A stretch of DNA of 64,000 nucleotides, from NCBI GenBank assembly GCA_973895155.1, contig OZ316891.1:5766001-5830000 (forward strand). Direction: 5' to 3'. The position numbers and the translations under genes are program-made. This document shows positions 1 through 11,200 of the stretch, one piece after another (the stretch's first letter is position 1; every line of letters begins with the position of its first letter). Below the pieces are notes generated by a model. The model was not told the DNA's origin, made no database searches, and saw only the letters and a program-made list of their open reading frames with translations. This stretch comes from Marsupella aquatica (lineage: Eukaryota > Marchantiophyta).

Positions 1-1688
1 TTCTTGCTAAATGACGTGGAAGGAGCTCGCGCAGATGCAGAATGGGCTCTATCAATCGAGTCCTCAAGGGATGACTCGGATACCTACTTGGGAGGAACAT
101 CCGCAGAATACTTGGGGTACAAGCTGTAATAGTGGAGGCTGTGACTGTACCTTCCACACTTGCCGGGACAGTGTTAATAAACTGTTGAATTTTGCCACTC
201 GTGCATTGTCTGTTTGAACCCGAGCTAAATCAAGTCACGATCATGCCATGCGATTTCCTCACTGCGCCAAAAAAGCTTGGACTACTATCACCATGTAAAC
301 GGATCTGGCCCTTCACTGAAGATCTAAGAAAATACTGTTTTACCCTTTGTAATATTCAACTTTGCATTAGATGTATTTGATCTTGGAAAGAGCTTGTTCA
401 GGAAAGGGTTTGCGAATTACGCACCAAGAGCCCGTTGCCGAACATCACCATCGCAGAAACTCATACATCACCATGTGTGAAAAGATTTATGCTACTTTGG
501 TATTTCTGCAGTGTTAGCTCGTTGAGAGAGATCTGAGAATCCCTCCTGGTGGATGAGTTTTTCCCTGCTCGATCTGAGTTTTTCCCTGCTCGATCGTTCA
601 GGGAGCATAGCTTTCGAAGATTTCGAATTTCAGAGAAACAGAGAGACACACGAAGGAGAAGTCGCACAAATGTGGTGAAGACACGACCTAACACAAGGAC
701 AATAACATAATCAGGACGTTGGCTTGGCTCCGAAGTACTCTATGCCGACATTTGTTTTGGCTAGATGTGATGAGATGTGTACAGAGTTCGGGAGCTATAT
801 TGCGTTTGTGCAGGAGAGCCGATGAGACTCAAAATTCGAGACAAGTTCACAATTTGTTGATTTCATTGCCGTCCGAATCGGAGAAGAGCATCTAGTGGTT
901 GACGTGTATGCAATGGGGAACCGGTAGTTTTAATTTTTATTTCTAAACAATCGTGCAGCGTTTTTCCCGTGCGCTTTAAACGTTTCATTGTCTTGCTGGA
1001 ATCAACGCTAGCTTGGATATAAAATGTACAGCAACTGCTTCCTTTGACGACCATTGGAGGTGCACAAAAATATTGGAGATATTTTTGTTTGTGGTCTCGG
1101 GAAAGAAACAGAGCTATGGCGGACTGAAGCCTCCAGTGCAGTTTCGATTACGTCATGTTATGTGATGAATGTCAACTTCGGAGAGTAGAAATAAATGGCA
1201 TTAGTTGAAGGCGACCAAAAGATATGAATCTTGCTTGACAAAGTTGTACAATAGTTAGGCACTACTTACCGTGGGTACCTTTGAGGAGAAGTGTTCAAGT
1301 GATCTGGCAGTGCAAAGAAATATCCATCGTCTCTAAAGACTAATAATTTTAATTAGTAGTCAATCGTGGGAGTCAAACCCACTCTAAGTGCAAGCAATCA
1401 ATCGCCCCAGAATCGGGAGAACAAACTAATTTGGATCACCTCTTGCTAATTGCATTTGTTTGCCAGAAAAGACTAATTAATTACTGCAAAGTTTTGGTAA
1501 CTGCAATTTTCCATTATTGATCAAAATAATTTAGGCTATAATTGCACTTATTGATTAGTGCCAACACAAACGTATAGTCGAGATACGTTTGCAATTAATG
1601 AGGTCACCTTAGGTTTACAATCAAGGTGCAAACAAATAGGATTCAGAAAACGAATTGCATCTCTTGATTCTCAAATCAATTGTTAATT
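1..1688. other. Gene-free stretch, no supported gene
   Basis: Only short open frames occur on either strand and none carries a recognisable motif. A 21-bp direct duplication lies at 555-596 (two copies of a unit starting GAGTTTTTCCCTGCTCGATC). The part from about 1320 is AT-rich. Confidence 0.5.
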
Positions 1689-1948
1689 GCAACACCTAGA
1701 ACCTGGGGCAAGAGAAAAACACTTGTAGAGTTGGAGAAAAGCAACACCTAGAACCTGGGGCAAGAGAAAAACACTTGCAGAGTTGGAGAAAAGCAACACC
1801 TAGAACCTGGGGCAAGAGAAAAAAACTTGTAGAGTTGGAGAAAAGCAACACCTAGAACCTGGGGCAAGAGAAAAAAACTTGTAGAGTTGGAGAAAAGCAA
1901 CACCTAGAACCTGGGGCAAGAGAAAAACACTTGAAGAGTTGGAGAAAT
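1689..1948. repeat. 52-bp tandem repeat, five copies
   Basis: Copies begin at 1689, 1741, 1793, 1845 and 1897, each with GCAACACCTAGAACCTGGGG. The spacing is exactly 52 bp and there are only a few substitutions between copies, so the array is young. Because 52 is not a multiple of three it does not encode an in-frame protein repeat. Confidence 0.95.
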
Positions 1949-2352
1949 TAACCAGATTACCCCTTCCTTGAATGGAAATAGAGATAAGGAGAAAATTAGT
2001 TCGTGGACCCATCATGTGCACTAGAGATTCTGCCGAAAGCCGCGCTGCACAAGGCAATGCATTGCAAGGCGCTGCAGTACACACAATTAATCTCCTCTCG
2101 TCAGTGTTTGTGTGCTCGTTCCCACTCCGCTCCTGCCCTGTTTCAAGCACGTAATGACCGAGTTTGAGCTTCTTCTGGTGGGGCAGAGCGACCGGCTGTC
2201 CCTTCCCCTAGCAAATTCTCGTCAGTGAATGGCAGTGTTACAGCGTTGAACAAAGCTGAAATTTTTGAAGCAAACATGAATTTTGCAACCGTTGAGGCAC
2301 TCAAGGAAAGAGCATACATCAAGAGCACTTCAGAGTTTTCCCCAGTGGCTGA

Positions 2353-2937
2353 ATCGACAAACACAGATGGTCAAACTTCCATTGCCTTAAGGAGTGTCGT
2401 GGATATTCCACGATTGATACAAGCAATGAAGACCACTCTCCAGAAACGCCGTTGAATGTTCTTAGCAAGGTATGCAACCTGATGAAACGAGAACTACTGA
2501 GAGATTGTGAAGCTAAGTTGTCAATTGCATCTGTAGCTTTGGAGAACAAATCAGATCGTGACGATTCAGTAGGAATTGTTTTCAGGGAGCAATTCTGGTT
2601 CACATTTCCAAGACCGTCATCTTTGTGCAAAGAGGCGCAAACTGAGAGCACCAGGAGTTCCTCTCTATCCATTCCTAAATCAAAAGTCAGGCATAGGATT
2701 CAATCTTACCAACGAGCTGAATTAATTCGTTCTTCCCAAATGTCTAGTAAGTTCTGCAAAAACAATGTTTTCCAACACAAACTCCACATTCAAGTTCAGA
2801 ATGAAACTTACGACACAGCAATAACTTGCTTGACGACAGCTCAGGGTGGTGGCGATGGGGAGCTGTTCTACAGTATCCCAAGACAGACTCGTAGAACCTT
2901 TGTTGTCAATAAAAATTGGAGGTTTGAAATTTTTTGA
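2353..2937 (+). CDS. Uncharacterised open frame, possible exon
   Basis: The frame is open for 194 codons after a TGA at 2350-2352 and ends at a TGA at 2935-2937. The first half reads like protein, with segments such as YSTIDTSNEDHSPETPLNVL and LMKRELLRDCEAKL, mixed charge and no low complexity. No start codon sits at its beginning, so it would have to be an internal or last exon with an acceptor upstream. I do not recognise a family. No partner exon could be phased to it with confidence, and it may be a remnant. The tandem array at 1689-1948 lies upstream. Confidence 0.25.
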   Translation: MDKHRWSNFHCLKECRGYSTIDTSNEDHSPETPLNVLSKVCNLMKRELLRDCEAKLSIASVALENKSDRDDSVGIVFREQFWFTFPRPSSLCKEAQTESTRSSSLSIPKSKVRHRIQSYQRAELIRSSQMSSKFCKNNVFQHKLHIQVQNETYDTAITCLTTAQGGGDGELFYSIPRQTRRTFVVNKNWRFEIF

Positions 2938-4944
2938 GTCAATACAATAACATTATGTTTATTGCCAGCGCCCTAGAATGTAATGGGCCGCAAGATTTAA
3001 TTAATTACTTATTATTATTGGTTGGGAATTGAACCAGAAAGAGGGTGGGCAGTTGGTTATTCGGGGTACAAAAACAGTTACAAGTCTACTACTAATTCAA
3101 CATTCTGTTACCTAGGGTAAATAAAATGGTTATTTTTCAAACAGTTTTACATCAAGGTTTACGGCATGGCGTCCTCAATTTTACTAAAATCATGCCATAG
3201 ACACGAATGTTGAAGCAATTTTATCTTGTAAACCAATCCGTACCTGTTTGCAGCGCATCTTGATGATGTGGCACGCTGTGGAGTCTCAAATTTTGGAAGG
3301 GACCTCTAGTGGGGTCCGTAAATAACGTTGCAAAAAAAGGGATTCCTGCACCCTTGCTTTCAGTTATGCTCTTTAGACATAAACCTAGCTAAGGAGTAGC
3401 TTTTGGTTTATTAGATAGATTGCAATCCCTGACCTGCATGTGTTCCTGGTATCCGTTTGCTAATGAGTACCTCCTGGAATCTTTCTAGGCTTTTGAGTTT
3501 GGTTTAGGGAATTTTCTGCGATTGGCTAAATTGGTGGAGCAGCAGCAACCGTGATTGTCAAGCTGAGCCTTCCTACAAAATTGCCGTTGCTGACCTGCAT
3601 TTGTCCCTGCCATCGCTTAGCACCCCTCAACCTTGCAGCAAGCTAAAATTTGGGATGGCAGTGACCCAAGCTCCCGGCCACCACTTTTGGCAAGAAAGCC
3701 AATTAGTACATCTCCAGCGGTTAGGGGTCAGTGACTTCTAAACTCAAGATGTAGCCCATCATTTGGAGGCCTAGAAAGTACAAAAGCCCTCATATTGAAT
3801 TAATCACCAGCCATTTCCCCCTTTCTTTGACTATCCCTCCAAAATGATTCAAATCATAAGGTCAAAGTCTGTCACCCTTGTGAGAATTTGTATTTACAAA
3901 TCTCCCATGGGTGTCTCGACAAAACCCTGACTAAAACTGTACTACTCTGCAACTTCACTTTAGACTTCGTGCACAATCTCCACTAGGCATAGTACAAGGC
4001 CACATGGTGGAGCTGTTTGTGTTGGGCTAGGTAGTGGATTGCCCAGCTTCCAAATGACCTACCTAAAATTTTCCCTTCTGATAAATGCACAAATACAATT
4101 CACTGCAGTGTGTCACTTAGCATTTGCTCATAGGTTGGATGGATTTTCCGAAACACAATAAACCCCGTTATCTATATCACTTGTGTTGTTGCATTGCATT
4201 TCTAATACTCTTAATGCCTAGCAAGTTTACTTTGTATTTCTAGTGCATTTTTAGGACTCTATATGCCTAGCAAGTTTGGCTAGCCAGGAGTCCCCAAATT
4301 CTCAACCTCAAGTCTGTGATTTTTTTCCTGTTTACTCATACCGTACAATTACTCGCGGACAGGCCGCTGCCTCTTGATGCAGAGTTAGTAGGGCACCTCA
4401 ATCCTCTTCTTTCTGCCTCCAGTCGTGGTCAGCGACGAATTCCCAGAAAACAAAAGTGGCGGACAAGAAAATGTGTGTCAGCACACTCATGACCCGTGAC
4501 AGAACTTCCCGCAACTTCAAGGTTTTAGATGCCCTAGAGGTGCTGGTTGTACTTATCTGGCTGCTGCTTTTTGATGTGCTATAAATTTTTATAGGAGTCC
4601 TTAGTAGCTATACCCATGGAGATCACACTCCAGAACTCCCTCCAGGCCTGGTACTGACACGTCCTCTGCTTCATGCTCATGGCTCTCCGTTGACAAGTTC
4701 TCCATTGGCAAGTTCTCCAATAATTGATGAGTGCTTTGTCTTGCAGGAACTTCAGTGTGCTACAAGATAGCCTGATGCCCGTTTTCGTGGTTAATAAGTG
4801 TGCAGCAAGTCAGTGGCCAAGCAACACCGAGAGGTGCTCCGAGACGAGTGAGAATGTTGAGTACCGCTGGAGGCTGTGTCCCAATGTTGACCGATACAAA
4901 CCCACATGCTATGGACAATGTGGGTCCTCACTGCCAGGTAAGCA
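2938..4944. other. Gene-free stretch with repeat fragments
   Basis: No gene is supported here. It holds a dispersed repeat at about 3160-3325 (listed separately) and a short direct repeat of ATGCCTAGCAAGTTT at about 4215 and 4268. The short open frame at 4724-5083 runs into the minisatellite and is not convincing. Confidence 0.5.
3160..3325 (+). repeat. Dispersed repeat, copy 1
   Basis: It shares GATGTGGCACGCTGTGG and GGGACCTCTAGTGGGGTCCG, plus a weaker upstream similarity (GGCGTCC...CACGAATG), with the reverse complement of about 27150-27345. The core GGACCTCTAGTGGGGTCC is an imperfect palindrome. The two copies are inverted relative to each other and about 24 kb apart. It is probably a decayed non-autonomous element; the class is unknown. 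Confidence 0.7.
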
Positions 4945-5085
4945 TTTTTCTCACCTAGTCATCGTTTCTCTCCTCGGCATATTTTTCTCACCTCGGCATA
5001 TTTTCTCACCTCGATTTCTTTTACTCACCTTGACATTTTTTTTCACCTCGACGTCTTTTGTGCAACACATGGGCATTGGGTAGCT
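4945..5085 (+). repeat. TTTTCTCACCTCGACAT minisatellite, copy A
   Basis: Degenerate tandem units of about 17-20 bp on the theme TTTTCTCACCTCGACATCTT. The array ends at 5057-5082 with TTTTGTGCAACACATGGGC. The same unit and a similar edge occur at 40.4-41.6 kb (reverse orientation) and 52.6-52.95 kb, so the array belongs to a dispersed element rather than arising independently. Confidence 0.75.
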
Positions 5086-5864
5086 ATATTATAAAACACC
5101 CAGTGCACACATTCAAAGTTCCAGACCAGCCCAGGAAAATATGCTGGCAGTTTTGAAGAAATTGGACCCCCCAAAATTAATTATATGGGGCACAATGCTC
5201 TGGAAAAACTTATTATTTTATTGAAATAGGTTGCAAACACATGTTTTGGCTTAGTTGGCATGAAAATACCGGAAAAACGTACCCTTGTTGTGTGGTTGCT
5301 GGGAAATAAACTTAGTTGTGTTTTTTGGAGTTGAAGAATGCCAACCAGGTTACAACTACGGTAGTGACCCATTACTACCGCAGTAGTATGTGCAATGGGT
5401 CATTTTAAAATTATCTAGCTGATTTCTATTATTGTCAAATTCTTGATCATGAAATGATTCTGGCCCCCCAAAGGAGGATGGGTTATTGTGAGTAAACTTG
5501 ATGAGTGAATACTGGTTAAACTAGTTTGGAAGGAGTTGTTCCCCTGACCAGCACCAGTAAACAAAGGTTTAAATCAGGGAATCCACAATCATGCTTGCAA
5601 ACATTGCCAAAACCTCTCTACCAGTTTTCAACATTGTCTAGTGTCATGCCTGCTTTGACATGGCTTTTATTTAGGTCCCCAATCGCGGCACTCGACTACC
5701 GTAACACTTAGTCTAGCGTCGCTGACTCCGACACCGAGCTCCCTTATGGTCCAGGCCTGGATAGGCCATTCGGGGAGGACTTAGCATGGGAGACTTGTGG
5801 GCAATGGGGCGTGGCACTGGCGAAGGCAAGGCGCTAAGCTGGTGACACACATTAAGGACTTAGA
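5086..5864. other. Gene-free stretch
   Basis: No gene is seen. GGGTTATTGTGAG near 5481 is identical to the right edge of the minisatellite element at about 52940, which may mean copy A extends to here. Confidence 0.4.
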
Positions 5865-7115
5865 TTAGCTGAGGGCTGGTCGGGTCAAGGGGAAAGTGTC
5901 GGGCTCAAGGTTGACCATCTGGAACCCCGGACAAACTTTGAGTTCTGAGGGCTTGAGTGAGAGCTCCTCTTGGGCCCAAGGCCAGCGAAGTTGACTCCAT
6001 GAGCATCGGACGCTTGGGGCACGAGTTATAGCCCGATCTGGGTTTGACCGATCGGGGGTCCCAAGCAACGACGGGATCTTAGGGCCTAGGCATGAGCACT
6101 GGGTCGGCCTGATCACAACAGGCTAAGGCACTGCACTCGCGAACGCGTAACTAGAAAGTTATGTGCATTGTCAGTTGGTGGCGCGCCCAAACATCCATTT
6201 GGATCCAGTTGGGGGGCCAAAATTTGGGGACCAAAATTGGTATGGGGGTGGGAGGTCTCTAGAAGCATATATGAGGGGAGTGGTGTCTCCCTGGGGGCTA
6301 AGGGCAAGCCAACGTCGTGAGTCACAGTGGTCGCGACACTTATGGAAAACGTCAAATGAAAACGATGACAACTCCCCAACAGGAAGTCCGTTGAAAGACT
6401 TCTTGGGTGCGTTGGAAAACTCTTGAGCAGGGCTACATCCTCCTGAGCTCAGCTAGGTCTAGGGGCGCGGGGATATCTCACCAGCTTGCCAAATCCACAG
6501 CAGCCAAACCGCGTTCAGTCTGTCAAGGGAGCTTGCAAGGCCAAGTAGGCGTGGAGGTTGAGTTCCAAGGGCACTTGCCCCCTAGACCATCAGTTGGGTG
6601 AGAACCAAGAGTTGGTTGCTAGAGTCGGGGCCATTCTGGTCCCAAATTGTTGGGACAAGCTACACTATTTGGGCCATGAGCATGTCCTGGGGGTAGGGCG
6701 GTCAATTGGTGATGGATAGGTACGAGGGGAACCCCGGTTGCGCCCAAGGAATGAGTTGTTCTGGACGAACAATGGGTGTCGGCTCCGATTCTGGCTTATG
6801 GCATTGGGAGAACCTATCGCTGACCTACTTACCAATATCTGTTGAACTTGAGTTGGGATGCTAGACTTGCGAGATCTAGGTCCTGAGGGGTTACTTACCG
6901 AGACGCTTGGTTGCTTGTGCAGACAGTGCGGACCGTTGAGTAGCAATCGTGTTGGAGAGCAAGTGCGGCTTCGTATGGGAGGGGTCGCAAGCGGTGCAAG
7001 GGGCACTAGGTTGCTTGCTCAAGGTATTCCGTGGAAGCGTTTGGGCACTAGGGGCACTTAGGCGTGGGTGCTGGGATTGGTAAGGGCGCTTGGTGGCGAA
7101 GTCCGTCACTTCCCC
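5865..7115 (-). mobile_element. LTR-retroelement fragment (5' LTR and leader)
   Basis: On the minus strand the region from about 7115 down to 6648 ends in TGTCCCAACA and is followed by ATTTGGGACCAGAATGG. That is the layout of an LTR end plus a primer-binding-site-like sequence related to the usual TTTGGTATCAGAGC. It matches 14.7-16.0 kb on the plus strand over hundreds of bases, including CTGCACAAGCAACCAA, GTAAGTAGGTCAGCG, TGACCGCCCT, GGCCCAAAT and ACCACTCCCCTCATATATGC. No gag or pol frame is visible, so this is a truncated or non-coding (LARD-like) copy. The exact outer LTR edge was not found. Confidence 0.55.
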
Positions 7116-8108
7116 CCTTGAGGTGTGTCTTCCCTCTGGGAATGTTTTATCGGTGCCACCCCCTTAGTTTGGATCTTTCCCTTTGGGATGACTTCTTGGA
7201 TTTTTACATTCATCCTTTCTTTGGTCCTCTTGAATCCCTGGCCCTTTTCAGTCTGCCTCAATTTATGCATTGTGTAGCTTCTCAGTGACAGGTTTCATTG
7301 CTGTTGGAGTTTTCACGCTTTTGGCTTTTTATTTTGTTTATTTTGGGGAATGGATGAAAAATAATTTCCAAACAAGTACAATGCAGTGCATGCAGTGCAG
7401 TGAGAACAAGGGAGTCCATCAACCACATCGATGAAAAACTCCACATTCATGCACAAATCCACTAAAGGGCCAAGACTGTTGGTTCCAGGGCCACTACCTA
7501 AACTCCTCTTTGTAACCCTCCTATTTGGTTTACTCCGAGCTTTACAAGGTTTATCAATTAGTATGGCTTTAGTTCCTTTGCCATTGTAGGGAACTTCGGG
7601 GCACTTGGCTCTTCCTGGGGTTTTCCTTTTAATACTTTTTCCCTCTGCTGGGTCTGCGGCCTCTACTTCATTTCTTCTGGGTTTGCCTTTTGTTCTTTGG
7701 TCCTCTTGATTTTTAGTATTCATCCTTTCTTTGGTCCTCTGGTGTATATAAATAACAGTGCCATATCCTGTTTTCTGGATTGTGGTTTTTGCCCCCTTTC
7801 CCCTGAATTAATTAAAATTCAAAAATGATTGATTAGTACTGTACCATGGAAGCTTTGCTAACAGCAACTCAGTAACATACTGGCGCTCTTGCAACCTTGC
7901 AGTGATGGCCTAGAACTCCACTACGGTTTCTTATTAGGGTTTAAGCAGCCCTAACGATATCGAGGGTTTTGGGTCGCGAGAGTCCGAAAGAGGAACTGCA
8001 AACCTCGATCAATCTCTTTACTCATTGTGGACCTTTCTCGAATTTCTATTGCATAGATTTCGAAATTGCAAAGGTCGAGCAGACCGATTCGGCGGAGGGA
8101 TTTTGGCA
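7116..8108. other. Gene-free stretch upstream of BOP1
   Basis: ATTCATCCTTTCTTTGGTCC occurs at 7209 and again at 7718, bracketing about 490 bp. The minus-strand open frame at 7313-7723 is Lys/Arg-rich and unrecognised. The last 200 bases before 8109 should contain the BOP1 promoter and leader; I see no clear TATA box. Confidence 0.4.
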
Positions 8109-8165
8109 ATGCGAGAAGGAGAGGCATGGGGAATTCACGGGATTAATTTCTCGAGGAGAAAATGA
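8109..8165 (+). promoter_or_regulatory. Upstream ORF in presumed BOP1 leader
   Basis: An ATG at 8109 opens an 18-codon frame that stops at 8163-8165, 48 bases before the BOP1 start. A second small frame (8126-8146) overlaps it. If transcription starts upstream of 8109, both would be met by scanning ribosomes first. The transcription start is not known, so a regulatory role is inference. Confidence 0.3.
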
Positions 8166-8213
8166 GAACAGAGGTTTGACGAGAGAGCTTCGAGAAATTG
8201 AGTCGTCGTCGGG

Positions 8214-11200
8214 ATGGCGAAATCCGTAGCCACCCCTGTGGCTAAGCGGAAACTACGGTCAGCAAGTCCTCCTTCTCCCGCCCCAGCTCCCGTGCCCCCG
8301 CCCGATTCCGATTCCGAAGTGTCTGATGACCTTCTCCTGGACGATGAAGTATCGGACGAGGAATTGTCTGAGAACGAAATTTCATCTGGATCGGATTTGG
8401 CGGAGGGAGATGAACCCGATGGAGAAGATGCAGACAGCTCGAGTGCCGAGGAGGATGGGGAATCTGGTGAAGAGGAGGAAGGTGATTCTGATGACGAGGA
8501 ATATGATCCGGAAGAGGATATTGCGAAGGCTGTGAGAGAATTTGTAGGTCTAGAGTCCGATTCAGATGGCGAAGATGAGGAGGAGGAAGGAGAAGACGAG
8601 AAGGAGCCTGCGCTGAATTCCGAAGGAGGAGATGTGGCAGACTCTGATGGAGGTGACGAAGCCAACGGGGGAGGTGGAGAACATGCTGATGTTGCAAGGG
8701 AAATGGAGGAAATCCAAGCCGTAGAGGAAAGTGATAGTGAGGATGATGGTGAATTGGCACCTCGGAACACAATTGGAGAGGTTCCCCTAGTGTGGTACAA
8801 GGATGAGAAACACATTGGGTATGATATTGAAGGAAAGAAAATTACAAAGAAAGAGAAGAAAGATCAACTGGAGGCATTTTTGGCTCGGTCAGACAATTCC
8901 AAGGACTGGTGGGTTTTACTGAATTGCCCGATTCCTAGTTGTGCTTGGTCTTCGTTACCTTTCGGTCTACATATTCTGATTATACACATGCGTAACTTGC
9001 TGCATTATTGGTAGAATGGACACAACAAATTTGAAGGTTGATGCGTAATGTGAATTTTCTCTCCCGTCTTAACACAGATAGAAGTGTTTAATCTTGGTTC
9101 GCTCTGGCAGGCGGAAGGTGTTTGATGAGTACAATGATGAGGAAATTGAGTTGACGAAAGACGAAATTGATATGATTCGAAGACTTCGTCAAGGAAGGAC
9201 TCCACACAAAGAAGTTAATCCATACGAGGTGTGTGTCGCTTGGAAACGCAGTTATTTCTCCTGGGAATGCTGAGCAACTGTCGTGGCGGTGGCCGTGGTA
9301 AATTTAAGGGAATTCGGAGCTTGAGGCCTTTACTACCCTCGAGGTCTCCTTAGCCTTCCCGTTCATCAGTTTGGGGTTATCCACCTACTTAAGAATTTAC
9401 TCATGTAATTTTCAGGTCTTCTTGGTTTAATTTTTGGTTGTTGCACGTTTCAGCCTTACGTTGATTGGTTCGAGTATGAAGATAAAGGCCACCCTCTATC
9501 CAGTGCACCTGAGCCGAAAAGGAGGTTTATTCCCTCAAAATGGGAAGCAAAGAAGGTGTTTCTCACCTCCCCTAGTCTTTGCACATACTATTTTATGTAC
9601 TGTTACCTCCTCTCAGCGTGATTTTGGAAAAGTAAGTTGAATCGGGATGACTATATACATTCAGAGATATACGCCAGTGCACAAGTCAGCTGTGCTTAGG
9701 CGACTAACGAAAATTATGAACGACACCTTTACATATGAAGAGTCAGAGTTGGTATGGAATAACAGAGTGCGAATAAACTTTTTGGTATTACTTTCTGCTG
9801 GTCAGGTTGTAAAATTGGTGCGAGCCATCCGTAAAGGTTGGATATCTCTAGACAAACCGAAGGAGAAACCAAAATATTATTTATTGTGGGGAGATGATCT
9901 TCAAGCCACAGAGAGGACTGCCAATGGTCTTGCTTATATCCCTGCTCCGAAACCCACGTTACCTGGTAACCCCCTCGATAAAAACGTTTTGTTGCAGTTC
10001 TGCGTTTGAACACTAGGTGGCAATGTGTTTGATGGAGAAGGAGCGGGCCCGTTCTCTTAGAAAACATTGTCGTTTCGGTTGAGCATTGCTATTTGACGAA
10101 TGTCAATGGCTAGATGGAATTTAGATTGTGTGCAACTCATAAATGTGGCTATGGATGGTTTCACAAGTTAAAATATGCCTCTTGGCTATAAGGACAGGGA
10201 TGCGTCGAACTCACATTTTGATGACAGGTCATGAGGAGTCGTACAACCCACCAGAGGAGTACATTCCCACTCAGGAGGAAGTCAATGCTTATCAGCTTAT
10301 GTACGAAGAAGATAGGCCTAAGTTTATTCCCAGGAAGTGAGTATTCTTCAAAATGGGAATCTCGTCCACTCTTCTGTGGATACAAGGGTTTACAGGAATT
10401 TCTTTATGGTACTTGGCATTAATCATTAGGACGTTCTGTCGGTAAAGTATATCGGTATACTACGATGATCTGGGTAGCTATTGCCTACAACGTACATTCT
10501 TTAATTGGGGCCAGATTTATGCCTCAAATAATTGTCTCAAATATATGTTTGGTTCTAGTTTATGTATGCTGGTTGTATTGCATCAGGTACGATGCACTTC
10601 GGAAAGTTCCTTCTTACCCAGAGTATATCAAAGAGCAGTTCGAACGATGTTTGGACCTGTACTTGTGTCCACGATCACGGAAGAAGAGGGTGAGAATAGT
10701 AACCACCTCTACGTTTGTTGGTAATTCTAATGTTTCATGGTTTTGACAACGTTCGTCTATGTTTCTTCCGTTTTGTGGACTCTGATGCTATGCATTTGGA
10801 GCAGATAAACATTGATCCAGAGTCCCTCATTCCCAAACTTCCGAACCCAAGAGATCTACAGCCGTTTCCAACAACTTTCTTCTTGGAGTATCGGGGCCAC
10901 ACTGGAGCAGTGAATAGCATTGCTACTTCTCCGTGTGGAGAGTGGTTGGCTTCAGGTACCTATGGGTTGTGTGTCATAGTTGCTGATGTCTACTTTCATT
11001 TCTCTAAGTTGTGAGGACCTAGATGTATGCAATATGCACCAGATTTCTAAGGAAATAGCCCAGGGCTGTCCTTGAATTATGAGTTCTCTTTACTCAAGGA
11101 AAATTTCTCCTGTGATTCCATTACAGTCCAGCTGATCCCTGGTTTTTTGTTGAAGGTTCACACGATGGAAATGTACGTCTCTGGGAAGTACAAACTGGGA

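Noticed and set aside
3021-3040. B-box-like sequence on the minus strand (GGTTCAATTCC)
   Set aside because: No A box lies at the right spacing, so a SINE or tRNA is not supported. A similar weak case lies near 1372.
8135-8815. Long Ser-rich minus-strand frame (226 codons)
   Set aside because: It is the antisense shadow of the acidic Asp/Glu/Ser region of BOP1 exon 1.
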